Shown: positions 33,991 through 44,879 of the stretch, one piece after another
Layout of the letters: every line of letters starts with the position of its first letter
How positions within the stretch are numbered: position 1 is the stretch's first letter
Assembly (NCBI GenBank): GCA_036346375.1
Contig: JAYEVE010000804.1
Coordinates: 49,406-113,405 of the forward strand
Origin: Guadua angustifolia
Taxonomy: Eukaryota > Streptophyta > Magnoliopsida > Poales > Poaceae
DNA length: 64,000 nt
Direction: 5' to 3'
The notes under the pieces: generated by a model
Seen by the model: the letters and a program-made list of their open reading frames with translations, nothing else
Databases searched by the model: none
What the model was told of the DNA's origin: nothing
Translations under genes and position numbers: made by a program

Positions 33991-35205
33991 AGAAGATATA
34001 CAAAGCACCAAATTGAAGTTTACTTTTGGCTGCAATATAAATAACCACAGAGCAAAATGATCAAAACAGCACATGTGCAGATGTGAATTCACAAGGCAAC
34101 TAGCATAAAGCTCAACTTGTTTATTTTGAGTGTTCTCAGATGTCGGGTTGCCCAAAGGCCCTCCTCGCCATAAGGGACGAGTAATAGACTAATTTGTGAC
34201 AACCTTACCTTAGTTATTGATTAATTCCCAGCAAAGTAAATTAATTCAGATTAATATATCAAAAGAGTTAACCAAACGATCAAACACAAATGCCCAAAAC
34301 TCAATGATTAACAAACCACAAACAATATTTAAACAACAGTTTGGGTGTACACAACAATGGAAGTATATGCTTCTATCAAGCCATTTACTCCTACATGCTA
34401 GGAAGTAACTAAGTCAAATGCAGAGAATCAATAAAGGACATCAAGTGCAAGACATCATAATTTTTGTGTGTTTGTTTGTGCATGAAACTCAATATCAACA
34501 AGTAGAAAAATTCATGAAGAATAGGCGAGCATAGTGATACAAGGGAAAGTTACAATAATTATAAATGCACGCTCAGGTTTGTTCAAGAGTTGTCCATAGC
34601 AAATTAGAGATGATGATGCTCCATTAGGTACAGTTGAATTTTGATACTAATAAGCAATGCAGTTGAGTTTTTTTAACTCAATACTATGAAGCAATTCAAT
34701 ACCGTGAAGCATTAACAAAAAATATCAGGTTTGTATTTTAACATAAGCATAATGCGGGTAATACCTTATATACGCAACAAACTAACAATAATGCATAAAA
34801 TACAACTATAACTAAAATGAACCAAGTGAAGTTTGCACATCATGATATTATGCAATCTATCATAGTTGACCACGTTACTTCCTACTCTTATCATATAAGA
34901 ATGAAACCATATTGCACAAAGGTGTTCTGGTGCCTCCCTTTATTTCAATGAATTTGCTCAATACACAGCACAAGTATGGTAAATCAACACAAATTACCCG
35001 GGTAAGTGTTGTGTTATGCGTAACAGTCATAATGAGCCACGTTTTTCTTGTGAAGCATTAACATATTAATGGAAGCACAATGAAGAAAGCCATATATCAA
35101 TAAGCGAGAATAACTACCTTTTTACAGTGAAGCATTAACATTGCCAATCAAGCATGCAGTTTTTCGAATACCAAAGATGTAGATTGCCCATGTAAAAAAT
35201 AACAG
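33991..35205. other. Non-coding interior of CACTA-1
   Basis: AT-rich, likely a large intron or the leader of the C48 gene. The stretch GACAACCTTACCTTAG (34198-34213) is also found in CACTA-2 at 47930-47945, so the two elements share ancestry here. Confidence 0.4.
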
Positions 35206-35308
35206 TGTGTCACAAATTGTCTATTTCAGTCCCAAATCCTCACTGAACACTATACCCCACATGTTAGGTCCCCAAGCCAAACGAATTGACTGGCCCCTTA
35301 GCATTCAT

Positions 35309-35403
35309 CTGCACATTCACATCTGCACATGCACATCTGCACATTCACAATCACATTCACATTCACATCTGCACATTCACATCTGCACATGCACATTCAC
35401 ACA
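35309..35403. repeat. CACATTCACATCTG microsatellite-like repeat
   Basis: About 95 bases built from alternating CACATTCA and CATCTGCA hexamer-like units. Confidence 0.7.
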
Positions 35404-35829
35404 TCGCAAGAGCAGTACCGAGGCGACGGCGGGGACATCAAGCAACATTGAACATTCGGGCCTCTGTCATAATTTCGCAAGAGGTGTACCACGGTGGGGA
35501 GACGCGGGGAGGTCAACACGATGGCGGGGAGACGGTGGGGAGGTCGAGGCGACGGTGGGGAGACGGCGTGGAGGTGAAGGAGACGGTGGGGAGGCGACGG
35601 CGACCTGCTCCGAGGCGAGACGCGGGCCGTCCTGAGTCGAGGCGACGCGGCGGTCCGAGGCGAAGCGAGGCGACGGCGTCTGAGTCGAGGCGGCGGCGGG
35701 GAGCTCGACGCGAACCGGACGGCGGTGGTCCGAGCCAAGGCGGCGTCGAGAGCTTCAGAGGCGGCAGCTGTAAAAAGTGAGAGGAGGGCGCGGGCTAGGG
35801 CTAAGGTAAATGAGAGGAAGGCGCGGCGT
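35404..35829 (-). other. GC-rich leader of the CACTA-1 C48 gene
   Basis: High-GC block rich in GGCGACGG units between the repeat array with TATA box (35830-36058) and the AT-rich intron. Open frames on both strands are a by-product of the composition. The position mirrors 51420-51680 in CACTA-2. Inferred to be the first, untranslated exon. Confidence 0.45.
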
Positions 35830-35839
35830 TTATTTATAG
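35830..35839 (-). promoter_or_regulatory. TATA box for the CACTA-1 C48 gene
   Basis: The minus strand reads CTATAAATAAACGCCG, placed between the repeat array and the GC-rich leader. Confidence 0.5.
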
Positions 35840-36058
35840 TGGTGGAATATCACTGCCGGTCCATTGTACAACCGGCAGTGATAGTGGAATACTACTGCCG
35901 GTCCATTGTACAACCGGCAGTGATAGTGGAATATTACTGCCGGTCCATTGTACAACCGGCAGTGATAGTGGAATATTATCGCCGGTCCGCTGTACAACGG
36001 CGAATGATAGGAATATTACCGCCGGTCCATTGAACAACCGCGTGATAAGCTCTTTGCC
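35836..36058. repeat. Internal array of subterminal-type repeats in CACTA-1
   Basis: Four well-kept units begin TAGTGG at 35836, 35882, 35924 and 35966 (period 42), plus a decayed fifth. Each contains the near-palindrome CTGCCGGT...ACCGGCAG. These are the same motifs found at the element's ends, yet they lie in the middle of the element just upstream of a TATA box. Confidence 0.8.
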
Positions 36059-36539
36059 CATATTCTCGTTAAAATTTGTCTTTTTATTACTCTTAATATA
36101 GGCTAATTTGATCATGAAATTTTATATGTAGATGGGGTAAGATGAGATGTACATCCATGATTTTGTTCCGAATTTTTGGAAACTTTTCTTATTTGGATTG
36201 CAGCGGTAGTATGATTTACTAGCACGTAAAGGAAGTGAACATCATTGCCATTTTCCTAGTTACTTATGAAAGTTTCAGTTTAAATCTAGTTACCCGCTCA
36301 TATAAAAATCAGATTGCTAACTTTTTAATTGTTTTAATATTTCTAAATTCAAATAATTGTCACAAATTGAACAACAAATGTGTCAAATTCGAACAAATTC
36401 AAGTGCAGATCAAAATCACAAAATCCAAATGCAATAAAACTTTCAATTTGATAAAAAGAAAGCATAACCTCAATTTCCATTATTGCATATATTACATTAA
36501 TTGTTACATATGAGAAAATAAACATGTCGCTCATACAAA

Positions 36540-39500
36540 AGAAAGCATACATTTCATTACTACAACTAAGCTACGACTCGACCTTCGTTATGATCGCGGC
36601 GTATGTATGTAACTTCGTCCATCGCCTTCCATGGTACTTAGGTCAACGTCCTCTCCAAAAGGGGAAGCTCATCGAATTGGTTGTACTCTTCCTCGTCGAC
36701 AACATTCTCAACTCCGACAATCCTTCTTTTCCTTGAATAACCACGTGGCGCTCCTTGTTAGCCGGTCGATTACAAAGAAGATTTGTGTAATGTAATTAGC
36801 AAGTACTGAATGGTTCTTCTCTCAGATCCGATGAGTTTGAGGTCCACGGTAGTGATGCTTGACTTGTCGATATTCACGCCACGGAAGTCTCGACCCATTG
36901 GCACCAAAGAGAGGGACCTTCAAAGGACCATAGTCAAGCTCCCAAATCTCTTCTATGAATCAGTAGTAGGTTTGCCTATTTCCATTTTTGTCATAGGCAT
37001 CTATACGGATACCGCTATTTTGATTGGTGCTCTTTTTATCTTGCGCTCTTGTATAAAATGTAAAACCATTTATGTCGATCCTTGGAATGTCCGAATTGTA
37101 GTTGACGGTCCTCGAGCCAACAATTTCAACCGAGTGCGATCTGTCTCCGACGCATCATGTGTCTACACAACCAATCGCCGAAATTATCTCAGTGTTTCTA
37201 TCGAGCCAACCTCTCGACCTCCACGGGTTTGTTTTGGATAGCACGTTCTTGTGCATGTCGACATATGGGGCCACCACAACCGATTGTCCCAAAAGCTGCG
37301 AAATGTGCTTGTGTAAATGCAGCTAGATTGCTAGTACGCATTGATTTCTCGCCTAGTGTCCCTTTCCTGTAGCCTTCCTCATGCCGAGATACAGCACACC
37401 AATCGGTTTGAGATCCATATAATCGACGCAGAACTCAATGACCTCCTCGGTTCCCGACCATCAAGAATGCAGCCTTCCTACGATTTTTGCATTCTGAACA
37501 TATTTCTTTATAACCCCTATGAATCTCTCGAAGGGTACATCCGATGTAGAAATACGGGACCAAGAATTCAGTATTCTTTCACAATGTGAACAATGAGATG
37601 GACCATAATATCAAAAAAGATGGAGGAAACACATCTCAAGCCCGCATGCAGTGTGAACCACGCCTTCCGCAGCTTGTCTAGAATTAATGGATCGATGGCC
37701 TTCGTGAAATCGCGTTGAAGAATGAACACAACTTGATAATTGGGTCTCGGACTTTCTCCGCGTAACCCCCTAATTGCAATTGGAAGCATCTGTGTCATCA
37801 TCACGTGGCAATCGTGAGACTTCATACCAATTAACTTTAAGTCTTTCATTGAGACTAGTCTCTTTATGTTAGCAGAGTAACTAGACGGAACTTTGATTCC
37901 GTGCAAGCATTCGCAAACGCTAATTTTCTCTTTCTTGCTCAAAGTGTAGCAGGCATGCGGGAAGGTACTTTTTGCCTGTATCCATTTCTTCGTGATGTAG
38001 CTCCTTCCTCAGTTTCATATCTTCGAGGTCCATCCTTGCTTGAAGTGTATCTTTCGTTTTGCCAGGTATGTCCAGTAAGATACCAAGCAAGCTATCACAC
38101 ACGTTCTTCTCTATGTGCATGACGTTGATTGCGTGTCGAACTTCTAGGTGCTGCCAATAAGGTAGGATCCAAAATATTGATTTCTTTTTCCACAAAGTAG
38201 CCTTATCCCGGGAAGTCGGAATAGATGTACTGCCGGCTCCCTTTCCGTGAATAATTGTAAGGTCCTTTACAGCGGCAAATATCTGTTTCCTAGTCTGATT
38301 CTTTGGAGCTAATGCAGTCTCCTTTGTCCCGTCAAAAGCTCTCTTATTATTGCGGTATGGGTGATCCTTACGGAGGAACCTACGATGCCGCATGTAAGCC
38401 ATTTTTCTATTGTTCTTGACCCACCGCTAGTGTATCATCCGAGCCTTCGGACGATCCGTTGAAGCCTTTTGTCGTCGGCCCGACAGTTGCCAAGAGCAGA
38501 TAATCATTAATGGTTACAAACAATAATGCCCGTAGGATAAAGTGTTCTCTTTTATACTCATCCCATACACATACACCATCGGTCCACAATATTAGAAGAT
38601 CTTCAACCAATGGTTTGAGGTACACATCGATATCATTGCCGGGTTGTTCGGGCCCTTGGATCAATAGTGGCATCATAATGTACTTTCGCTTCATGCAAAG
38701 CCATGGAGGAAGGTTGTAGATGCATAAAGTCACCGGCCAAGTGTTTGTGCGACTACTCATGTTGCCAAAAGGATTCATCCCATCGTACTCAACCCGAACC
38801 TTATATTCCTCACATCATATGCAAAAGCTTCTTATATTTTTCGTCGATGTTCCTCCATTGCACGTAATCGATGAGGGTGTCCGAGCATTCCATCCTTCTT
38901 ACGCTCTTGGCGTGCCATCGTAGCAATTGGGCATGCCTTTTGTTCGCAAACAATCGCCTGACGGGGATTATAGGAAATACCACATCACCTTACAGGGACA
39001 CCTCTTCTTCTTCGCCTCACCCGACATCTTCGTTCTCGATATCGCGTCGTTGTTCTTATACCGCTTTGCTTTGCAAACAACACGAGCATCCATGTCCGCA
39101 AACTCATTGCGATACAATATGCAATCGTTTGGACATGCGTGTATTCTTTGTACTTCCGGTCCCAACAGGCGGATAACTGCTTGGCACGGCACGTAGTTGA
39201 AGGCAACACGTTACCCTCTCGAAGCAAGTCCCCAAGAGACATAACTTACTCAATAAAGCTCTTATCGGACCAACCATTGCTTGCCTTCAATTGCGATGAG
39301 TGAAAGCACGGTATGCGACTTTACGTGCTCCTCCTTGCGACCGGGTACAATGGCGTTGTAGAGTCTTCTACCATACTTTGGAACTTTTGAAACTCCCTTT
39401 CACTCGTGAAGTCCCCTCCCCATCACGCAAACATTTGATCTAGATCATCTTCGTGGGTATCAACGAACGCATCTTCCACGGCCGTCATATCGTTGTCTCC

Positions 39501-39749
39501 GTCATCTCCATCAATGTGTTGCCCTTCATGTACAATATCATCTTCATCAATGTGTTGCCCTTCATGTATAATATCATCTTCACCGTGCTCGATCCAACGG
39601 TATAGTCCACCTTGAAACCCCTTGAAGCAAGTGTGCACGATCGACTCTATGTTACAAAACATCTTCTCATTTTTGCAATCAACGCATGGACAACACATAT
39701 AGTGCGCTGGGGTTTCTCGACTTGTGTGCCGCACCGCATTCGAAAACAA
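36540..39749 (-). pseudogene. CACTA-1 tnp2-type transposase (TNPD-like)
   Basis: From right to left: a transposase-associated domain with HYMCCPCVDCKNEKMF and YRWIEHGED (39423-39749); the tnp2 domain with RIHACPNDCILYRNEF (39060-39190), MNPFGNMSS and LPPWLCMKRKYIMMPLLIQG (38600-38790), RHAINVMHIEKNVCDSLLG (about 38090-38160), LKLIGMKSHDCHVMMTQMLP (about 37790-37850); DUF4218-like pieces with YRWMYPFER (about 37540); DUF4216 with GIRIDAYDKNGN and IEEIWELDYG (about 36910-37020); and the acidic tail (36640-36740). The order matches En/Spm TNPD. Frame changes occur near 39240, 38407 and 37940, and a stop follows in the DUF4216 part, so it is probably dead unless introns explain some breaks. Confidence 0.82.
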
Positions 39750-39935
39750 GTCACACCATTAAAGAACTCGCACCACGACGGTCCATGTCATACATCCACC
39801 TTCGGTCCATCTACGATTAATTATATCAAACTACATTTCAAATATATGAACAAACGATATCAAAATAATTTATTCTTTATAGTAGTCATGCATTGCTAAT
39901 TAATTAAAACGATAAACACATTATAAGCACATAGC

Positions 39936-40743
39936 GCAAATAACAATATAATTGTAAATGATTAGTTTTACAAATACATCTAGCAATTTTGCCTATATAA
40001 TACATCAAACCTTTTTCACTATTCAAATATCCATCTAGCATTTTTTAATTATTTAGAAGATTTCTTCATTTCATTTTGTTATGTAGCGCTAGCTATTAAA
40101 TTAAATTAATCTACAACAAATTAACAAGCATATAATTGAATATAAGGATATATCTCTAAATAATTATTTATGTTCCAACTTTCATTATTGCAAAATCCAT
40201 CTACCATTTCCCATTATTTAAATATTCAACTAGCAATTCTCACTATTTATAATTGATCATCTAGCAATCTTTACTATTAAAAATCCATATAACAAATTTT
40301 CATTAATTAAATTAATTACAATTATGCATAATTGTCCATCTAGCAATTTTATTACTTAAACTTCCACTACATCTCTAAAATGGATATGAATTTATGGCAA
40401 ATAACAATATATAATTGTAAATGATTAGTTTTACAAATACATCTAGCAATTTGCCTATATAATACATCAAACCTTTTTCACTATTTAAATATCCATCTAG
40501 CATTTTTAATTATTTAGAAGATTTCTTCATTTCATTTTGTTATGTAGCGCTAACTATTAAATTAAATTAATCTACAACAAACAAGCATATAATTGAATAT
40601 AAGGATATATTTCTAAATAATTATTTATGTTCCAACTTTCATTATTGCAAAATCCATCTACCATTTCCCATTATTTAAATATTCAACTAGCAATTCTCAC
40701 TATTTATAATTGATCATCTAGCAATCCTTTACTATTAAAAATC
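39936..40743. repeat. ~460-bp tandem duplication inside CACTA-1
   Basis: The segment from GCAAATAACAATAT to CTATTAAAAATC occurs at about 39936-40291 and again at about 40398-40743 with a few small indels. AT-rich, non-coding, at the 5' side of the tnp2 gene. Confidence 0.82.
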
Positions 40744-40747
40744 GGCA

Positions 40748-40815
40748 GTGAATTATAATTTATTCAATAATTTAGCTACAATATGAATTATAATTTATTC
40801 AATAATTTAGCTAGA
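40748..40815. repeat. 35-bp tandem duplication
   Basis: TGAATTATAATTTATTCAAT followed by AATTTAGCTA occurs twice in direct succession. Confidence 0.75.
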
Positions 40816-41164
40816 TCTTAATTTGAGCAGTACCGACATAAACTGTTCACACCGTACAATCAGCAATTATCAACATCTATAGCACTCCGTAAAGTAAAAT
40901 TTTACGACAAATATAACATACATCAAGTCAGTAACCTCGAAAAATTTTAATACAATTTTTCAGCAGCAACTCCCCAAGATAATACAGCTCCTCTTTGTTT
41001 TGCTCGGTCGGAGAAGATGTCGATTCGATGAAAAATATAAACAAAATACTGACACCAAATTTCGGCAGCACCTCTCCAGGAAAAATACACCCGAGCAAAG
41101 AGCGCTCCTCTCTTCTGCTCGGCCGGGGAAATGCGTCGGTCAGGTGAAGATTGCTATATAAATA

Positions 41165-41425
41165 GCTTATCACTGCCGGCTCTGCCAAGAAAGCGATGAT
41201 AAGGTCATATTACTGTTGAAAATACCTTATCACTGCGGTTACGTGCGAACCGCGGTGATAAGGTCATACTATGAGGAAAATTATGCGTTGCTGAAAATAC
41301 ATATCACTGCCGGTTGAATATACGAACCGGCAGTAAAATTTAAATATCACTGCCGGCTATAAATTCAACCGGCAGTAATATATCACTGCCGGCTATAGGT
41401 ATTAACCGGCAGTGATACTCGAACG
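41165..41425. repeat. Right subterminal array of CACTA-1, inner block
   Basis: Repeated TATCACTGCCGGTT and AACCGGCAGTGATA units in both orientations, about 1.1 kb from the right end. A second, outer block lies at 42165-42465 with the acidic ORF between them. Confidence 0.75.
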
Positions 41426-41530
41426 TTCCAACTCCCGCGCCAGCCAACCGTCGCGCTTGCCCGTTCCTCTGCCGCGCCAACCGTTGCGCTTCACATTCCT
41501 CGCCAATCTGTTGCCCTTCCCATTTCGCCT

Positions 41531-41540
41531 CTATATAATG
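41531..41540 (+). promoter_or_regulatory. TATA box for the acidic ORF
   Basis: CTATATAATG lies about 95 bases upstream of the ATG at 41629 and just right of a GC-rich block beside the repeat array. Confidence 0.5.
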
Positions 41541-41628
41541 CGGTATTGTTGCATCCAATCCACTCTTGTCACAATCCACACAATCCACTCTTGTTGCAGC
41601 CCCCACACAATCCACTTTTGTTGCAACA

Positions 41629-41931
41629 ATGGCACCCCCTAAGAAGCGTGCACGTGTTGGTCAGAGCCCCACTGATCCGTCGCTACAGAAGGAGGAGGAG
41701 AAGGAGGAGGAGGTGGAGGCGGAGGAGGAGGAAGAGGAGGCAAAGGAGGAGGAGGACGACGACAGCGATGACGACGACAGCGACGGCGGCGAGGAACTGC
41801 GGCGTTGGGGCAAGACCAACTCCGCCACCGAATCGGATTCGGATGAGAAGGAGGACGAGCACCGCCGCACATCAAGCGGCAGCTCCGGCGACGAGGAGGA
41901 GGATGGCGGCGGCAGCGAGTTTTGGATATAG
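41629..41931 (+). CDS. Small acidic nuclear-type protein encoded in CACTA-1
   Basis: A 100-codon ORF starts at an ATG in good context (CAACAATGGCA) and ends TAG at 41929-41931. The N-terminus MAPPKKRARVG is a classical basic nuclear-localisation signal. Residues 22-55 are nearly all Glu, Asp and Lys; a second acidic Ser/Asp patch spans about 68-95; the C-terminus is SEFWI. It runs opposite to the tnp2 and C48 genes and sits between two subterminal repeat blocks with its own TATA box. There is no recognised domain. Such tails can bind histones or activate transcription, but no function can be assigned. The ORF is intact. The simple acidic repeats could also make it a chance frame. Confidence 0.5.
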   Translation: MAPPKKRARVGQSPTDPSLQKEEEKEEEVEAEEEEEEAKEEEDDDSDDDDSDGGEELRRWGKTNSATESDSDEKEDEHRRTSSGSSGDEEEDGGGSEFWI

Positions 41932-42164
41932 GGCTTGGCGCCATTAGACTATTATAATTAGGACTAAATATGTAATGCTGAACAAATTATGCTTTGTAAA
42001 TGTTATTTTAATTAATACATATCCCGCAAATTACAAATTTGCTTTCATATGTTCTGTTTTTTAACTAATTATGCTTTCATATGTTCTGTTTTTTTAACTA
42101 ATTATGCTTTCATATGTTCTGTGCGAGATAAATTACAATGTTTATTATGTTCTGTACCGAACTA

Positions 42165-42465
42165 ATAATGGGAAACGATAATATCATTATCGGTTCTATA
42201 GTAAAACCGCGGTGAAAATGGTCTTATCACTGCCGGTTTTACTATAGAACCGGCAATAATAAATCACTACCGGTTTTACATATAAACCGGCAGTAATATC
42301 TTCTTATCACTGCCGGTTCTCTATTAAACCGACAATGATATTACCTCCATTGCTGCGAGAAATTGAAACTATTCTTATCACTGCCGATTGAAGTTTGAAC
42401 CGGCAGTGATAATATTATCACTGCCGGTTGAATTTGGAACCGGCAGTGATAATATTATCCTCGCT
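42165..42465. repeat. Right subterminal array of CACTA-1, outer block
   Basis: About ten copies of CACTGCCGGTT/AACCGGCAGTGATA in alternating orientation, ending 57 bases from the right TIR. Confidence 0.78.
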
Positions 42466-42525
42466 GCTCGGACCTACCCAAAGCGATGATGGGGGTCATG
42501 ATGAGGCGATGCAGTAGTAGTGTTA

Positions 42526-43598
42526 CTTTACCTTGCAGTAGCGACTTGCAGCAGTGGCCTTTTACAGCATTCGCTTCAAGCTTTTACATTCAAGAAGTTT
42601 TCATAATGATGATAGTGCAAATAGAATTTACGAAGCAATGTTTTTCTGACGGTTTGTTCCGACTGAAAGTTTTGAAAACTACACATGACTTTTGGGTTGT
42701 GAAACACATCCTGATGGTTTGACTGCACCAGAGAAAACTTTTTTCCAACATGGTCAAACATGATGGCATAGTTGCATGTCAAGGAAATAAATTTGATAGC
42801 TACTGCAAGAGTAACTTTTCTGTTCTTTAGGCCATATCAAACTTGCCATCAATGGTATTTCCCTCTCTGTAAGCATAGTCTACGCACTTCGCTGCGTCGG
42901 GGAAAATATCCTATAATTACATATAGAGGATAGTTCTAGCTTAACCTGAATATACTCTTAACATTTTAATAACTTGGGTGATAAAAAGGTTGTATGTATG
43001 AGATTCATAATAGACTGTGTGCACATCAGGTAAATCATGTCTGCACAAATGGATAACGAAAGCACTGTGGTGTATCATGTGCAGAAGAGGCATTTGTATT
43101 AAGAGATTTCTTTGAAGAAGGAAAATACCATACGAGAGAATCTGTTGTAGGTGTGAAAACCAAACACAAACGAGGGGGTAGACGTCGGCAGTTTAATGGG
43201 CCAGCGTCCACTAGAGTAAAAATGACACGGGGGTTTTATATAGGTTCGGAGGTCCGAGAGGACCGTCCTACTCCTGTTGATGAGCCTACAGAGGTTAGCC
43301 TCCGGAGAGCAGGGCCTCAAGGGCTTGTCAGTTTTGAGTATTCCATTATATTGCTCAAGAGAGCTCTCTCTTACAAATGAGAGGGGAGGGGTATTTATAG
43401 GCTCTTGGCCTATACAAATGACCAGAATACCCCTTACAAGAATGGCTAGACTATGAGTACAAAAGAAGGACAATATCGTCTTTTTCCGGCACAGCTATAG
43501 TTCCTTCATCTGTATGCTGCACAATCAGTAGCTCTTCAGGTATTCTTCAACATAATCAATGACTGCATTTTGGGTATTCAATATTCTTGGAATTTTTT
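42526..43598. other. Region between the two CACTA elements with a probable LTR fragment
   Basis: 43135-43490 resembles an LTR on the minus strand: TATA box CTATAAATACCCC (near 43390-43402), then a GA-rich leader and a transcribed-looking part. No TSD or partner LTR was found. 42526-43130 holds no supported gene; a short minus-strand frame at 42576-42782 is unrecognised. Confidence 0.4.
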
Positions 43599-43619
43599 CA
43601 CTACCTTGAAAAAGGTCAT

Positions 43620-44015
43620 CAGTGGCAGTTCATAACTACCATCAGTGGCGGTTTTTGAACCGCCACAGATTTAGTGCCACTAATAATCAAGGATTATCAG
43701 TGGCGGTTTTTGGCTAGAACCGCCATCGATATTCGGTATCGATGGCGGTTCGAGCCAAAACCGCCACTAATATTCCAAGTATCGATGGCGGTTTTTGCTC
43801 GAACCGCCACTCATACCGAATATCGATGGCGGTTCTAGTCAAAACCGCCATCGATACTAGGCCTATCGATGGCGGTTTTATATACAACTACCTGCGATAT
43901 CGATTGGTAGTTGTATATAAAACCGCCATCGATAGGCCTAGTATCGATGGCGGTTTTGGCTAGAATATCATCGATAGTATATTAGTAGCGGTTTTTACCA
44001 AAAACCGCCACTGAT
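43620..44015. repeat. Left subterminal array of CACTA-2
   Basis: At least ten copies of ATCGATGGCGGTT, GTGGCGGTTTTT and their inverses, several forming perfect inverted pairs (for example 43858-43895 against 43915-43950). Confidence 0.8.
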
Positions 44016-44860
44016 AATCCCACACACGAAAATAAAAAACTGACATTTGTGGCTGGCCTCAGGCAGCGCTAGCCATGCCCTCTGAGCATAATGAAAATAG
44101 TGTACAGAAAATAATCACAGACAATAGTGTACAAAAAATAATCTAACTATGTATCTGTACCGAAGAAAATAATCACACATTAATACTACTAGCCCAACAC
44201 CATTGGCCTCACCTCTAGTATTGTATCCGCACCGAATTCTTTTCTCCACTGGAGCATCTCAACCCACATATGAGTGGCTTTCTCAGTGTCAAATTTCCTA
44301 GCCTTCAAAAACCTACAGAGATAATGAACACATGCAACCCTTAAACTCATAGTGAAGATAAAATCAGAAAGAGCTACTCATGCTTCAGTAGCTCTCAATC
44401 ATCTCAAGTGGCTCATGCCGTGATTATACTGTTTTGAAATGTTACGCAAAACACGAATCGACATTGAACTCGAGAAGCTATATGGCAGCAATCAACATTT
44501 TTCACTTGGTTGGTTTATCAAACTAACCAAGTAATTTTCACTTGGTTGGTTTATCAAACTATTACAAACACATGAAATAACTTCATATAAAAAATAACCA
44601 TGTAAGGCAAACACATGAAATATTTAGAAGTGTCACTCGCATGTGTGTGTGTTCCTGAAAAGACAAAAGTACATGCTACACTAGCACAACCACTGATAAA
44701 AGAAGTGGCATTGACAAAAGAAGGGGAACCATTTCAAAGGAACAAAGAGTTATTTACACTTTGTAATGAAACAAAATTGAAGTAATAAAAGCCTAAACTA
44801 GTTTTCTAAACTAGAAGCCTACGGGTCTTTGGAGGTTGGAGACACGTGATGTGAGACAAG
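44016..44860. other. Non-coding 3' part of CACTA-2
   Basis: AT-rich; holds a short direct repeat TTTCACTTGGTTGGTTTATC at about 44491 and 44527. No coding region. Confidence 0.5.
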
Positions 44861-44879
44861 AGTATGGATGACTGGATCG

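Larger units (their letters stand above)
31012..42522 (-). mobile_element. CACTA-1: full-length En/Spm-type transposon
   Basis: Left end CACTACTACAGAA and right end GCAGTAGTAGTG are inverted repeats, flanked by TTA at 31009-31011 and 42523-42525, the 3-bp duplication of CACTA elements. Arrays of ACCGGCAGTGATA units lie just inside both ends (about 31025-31345 and 41165-42465). It is 11.5 kb long. On the minus strand it encodes a tnp2-type transposase (36540-39749) and a C48-protease protein (31950-33640). A short acidic protein is encoded on the plus strand near the right end. Both large genes look interrupted. Confidence 0.92.

Noticed and set aside
35207..35780. 142- and 164-codon plus-strand frames
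   Set aside because: Made of microsatellite and GGCGACGG repeats; more likely the untranslated leader of the minus-strand C48 gene.
41639..41944. Long minus-strand frame with proline and arginine runs
   Set aside because: Shadow of the acidic plus-strand ORF; composition is fully explained by Glu/Asp codons on the other strand.
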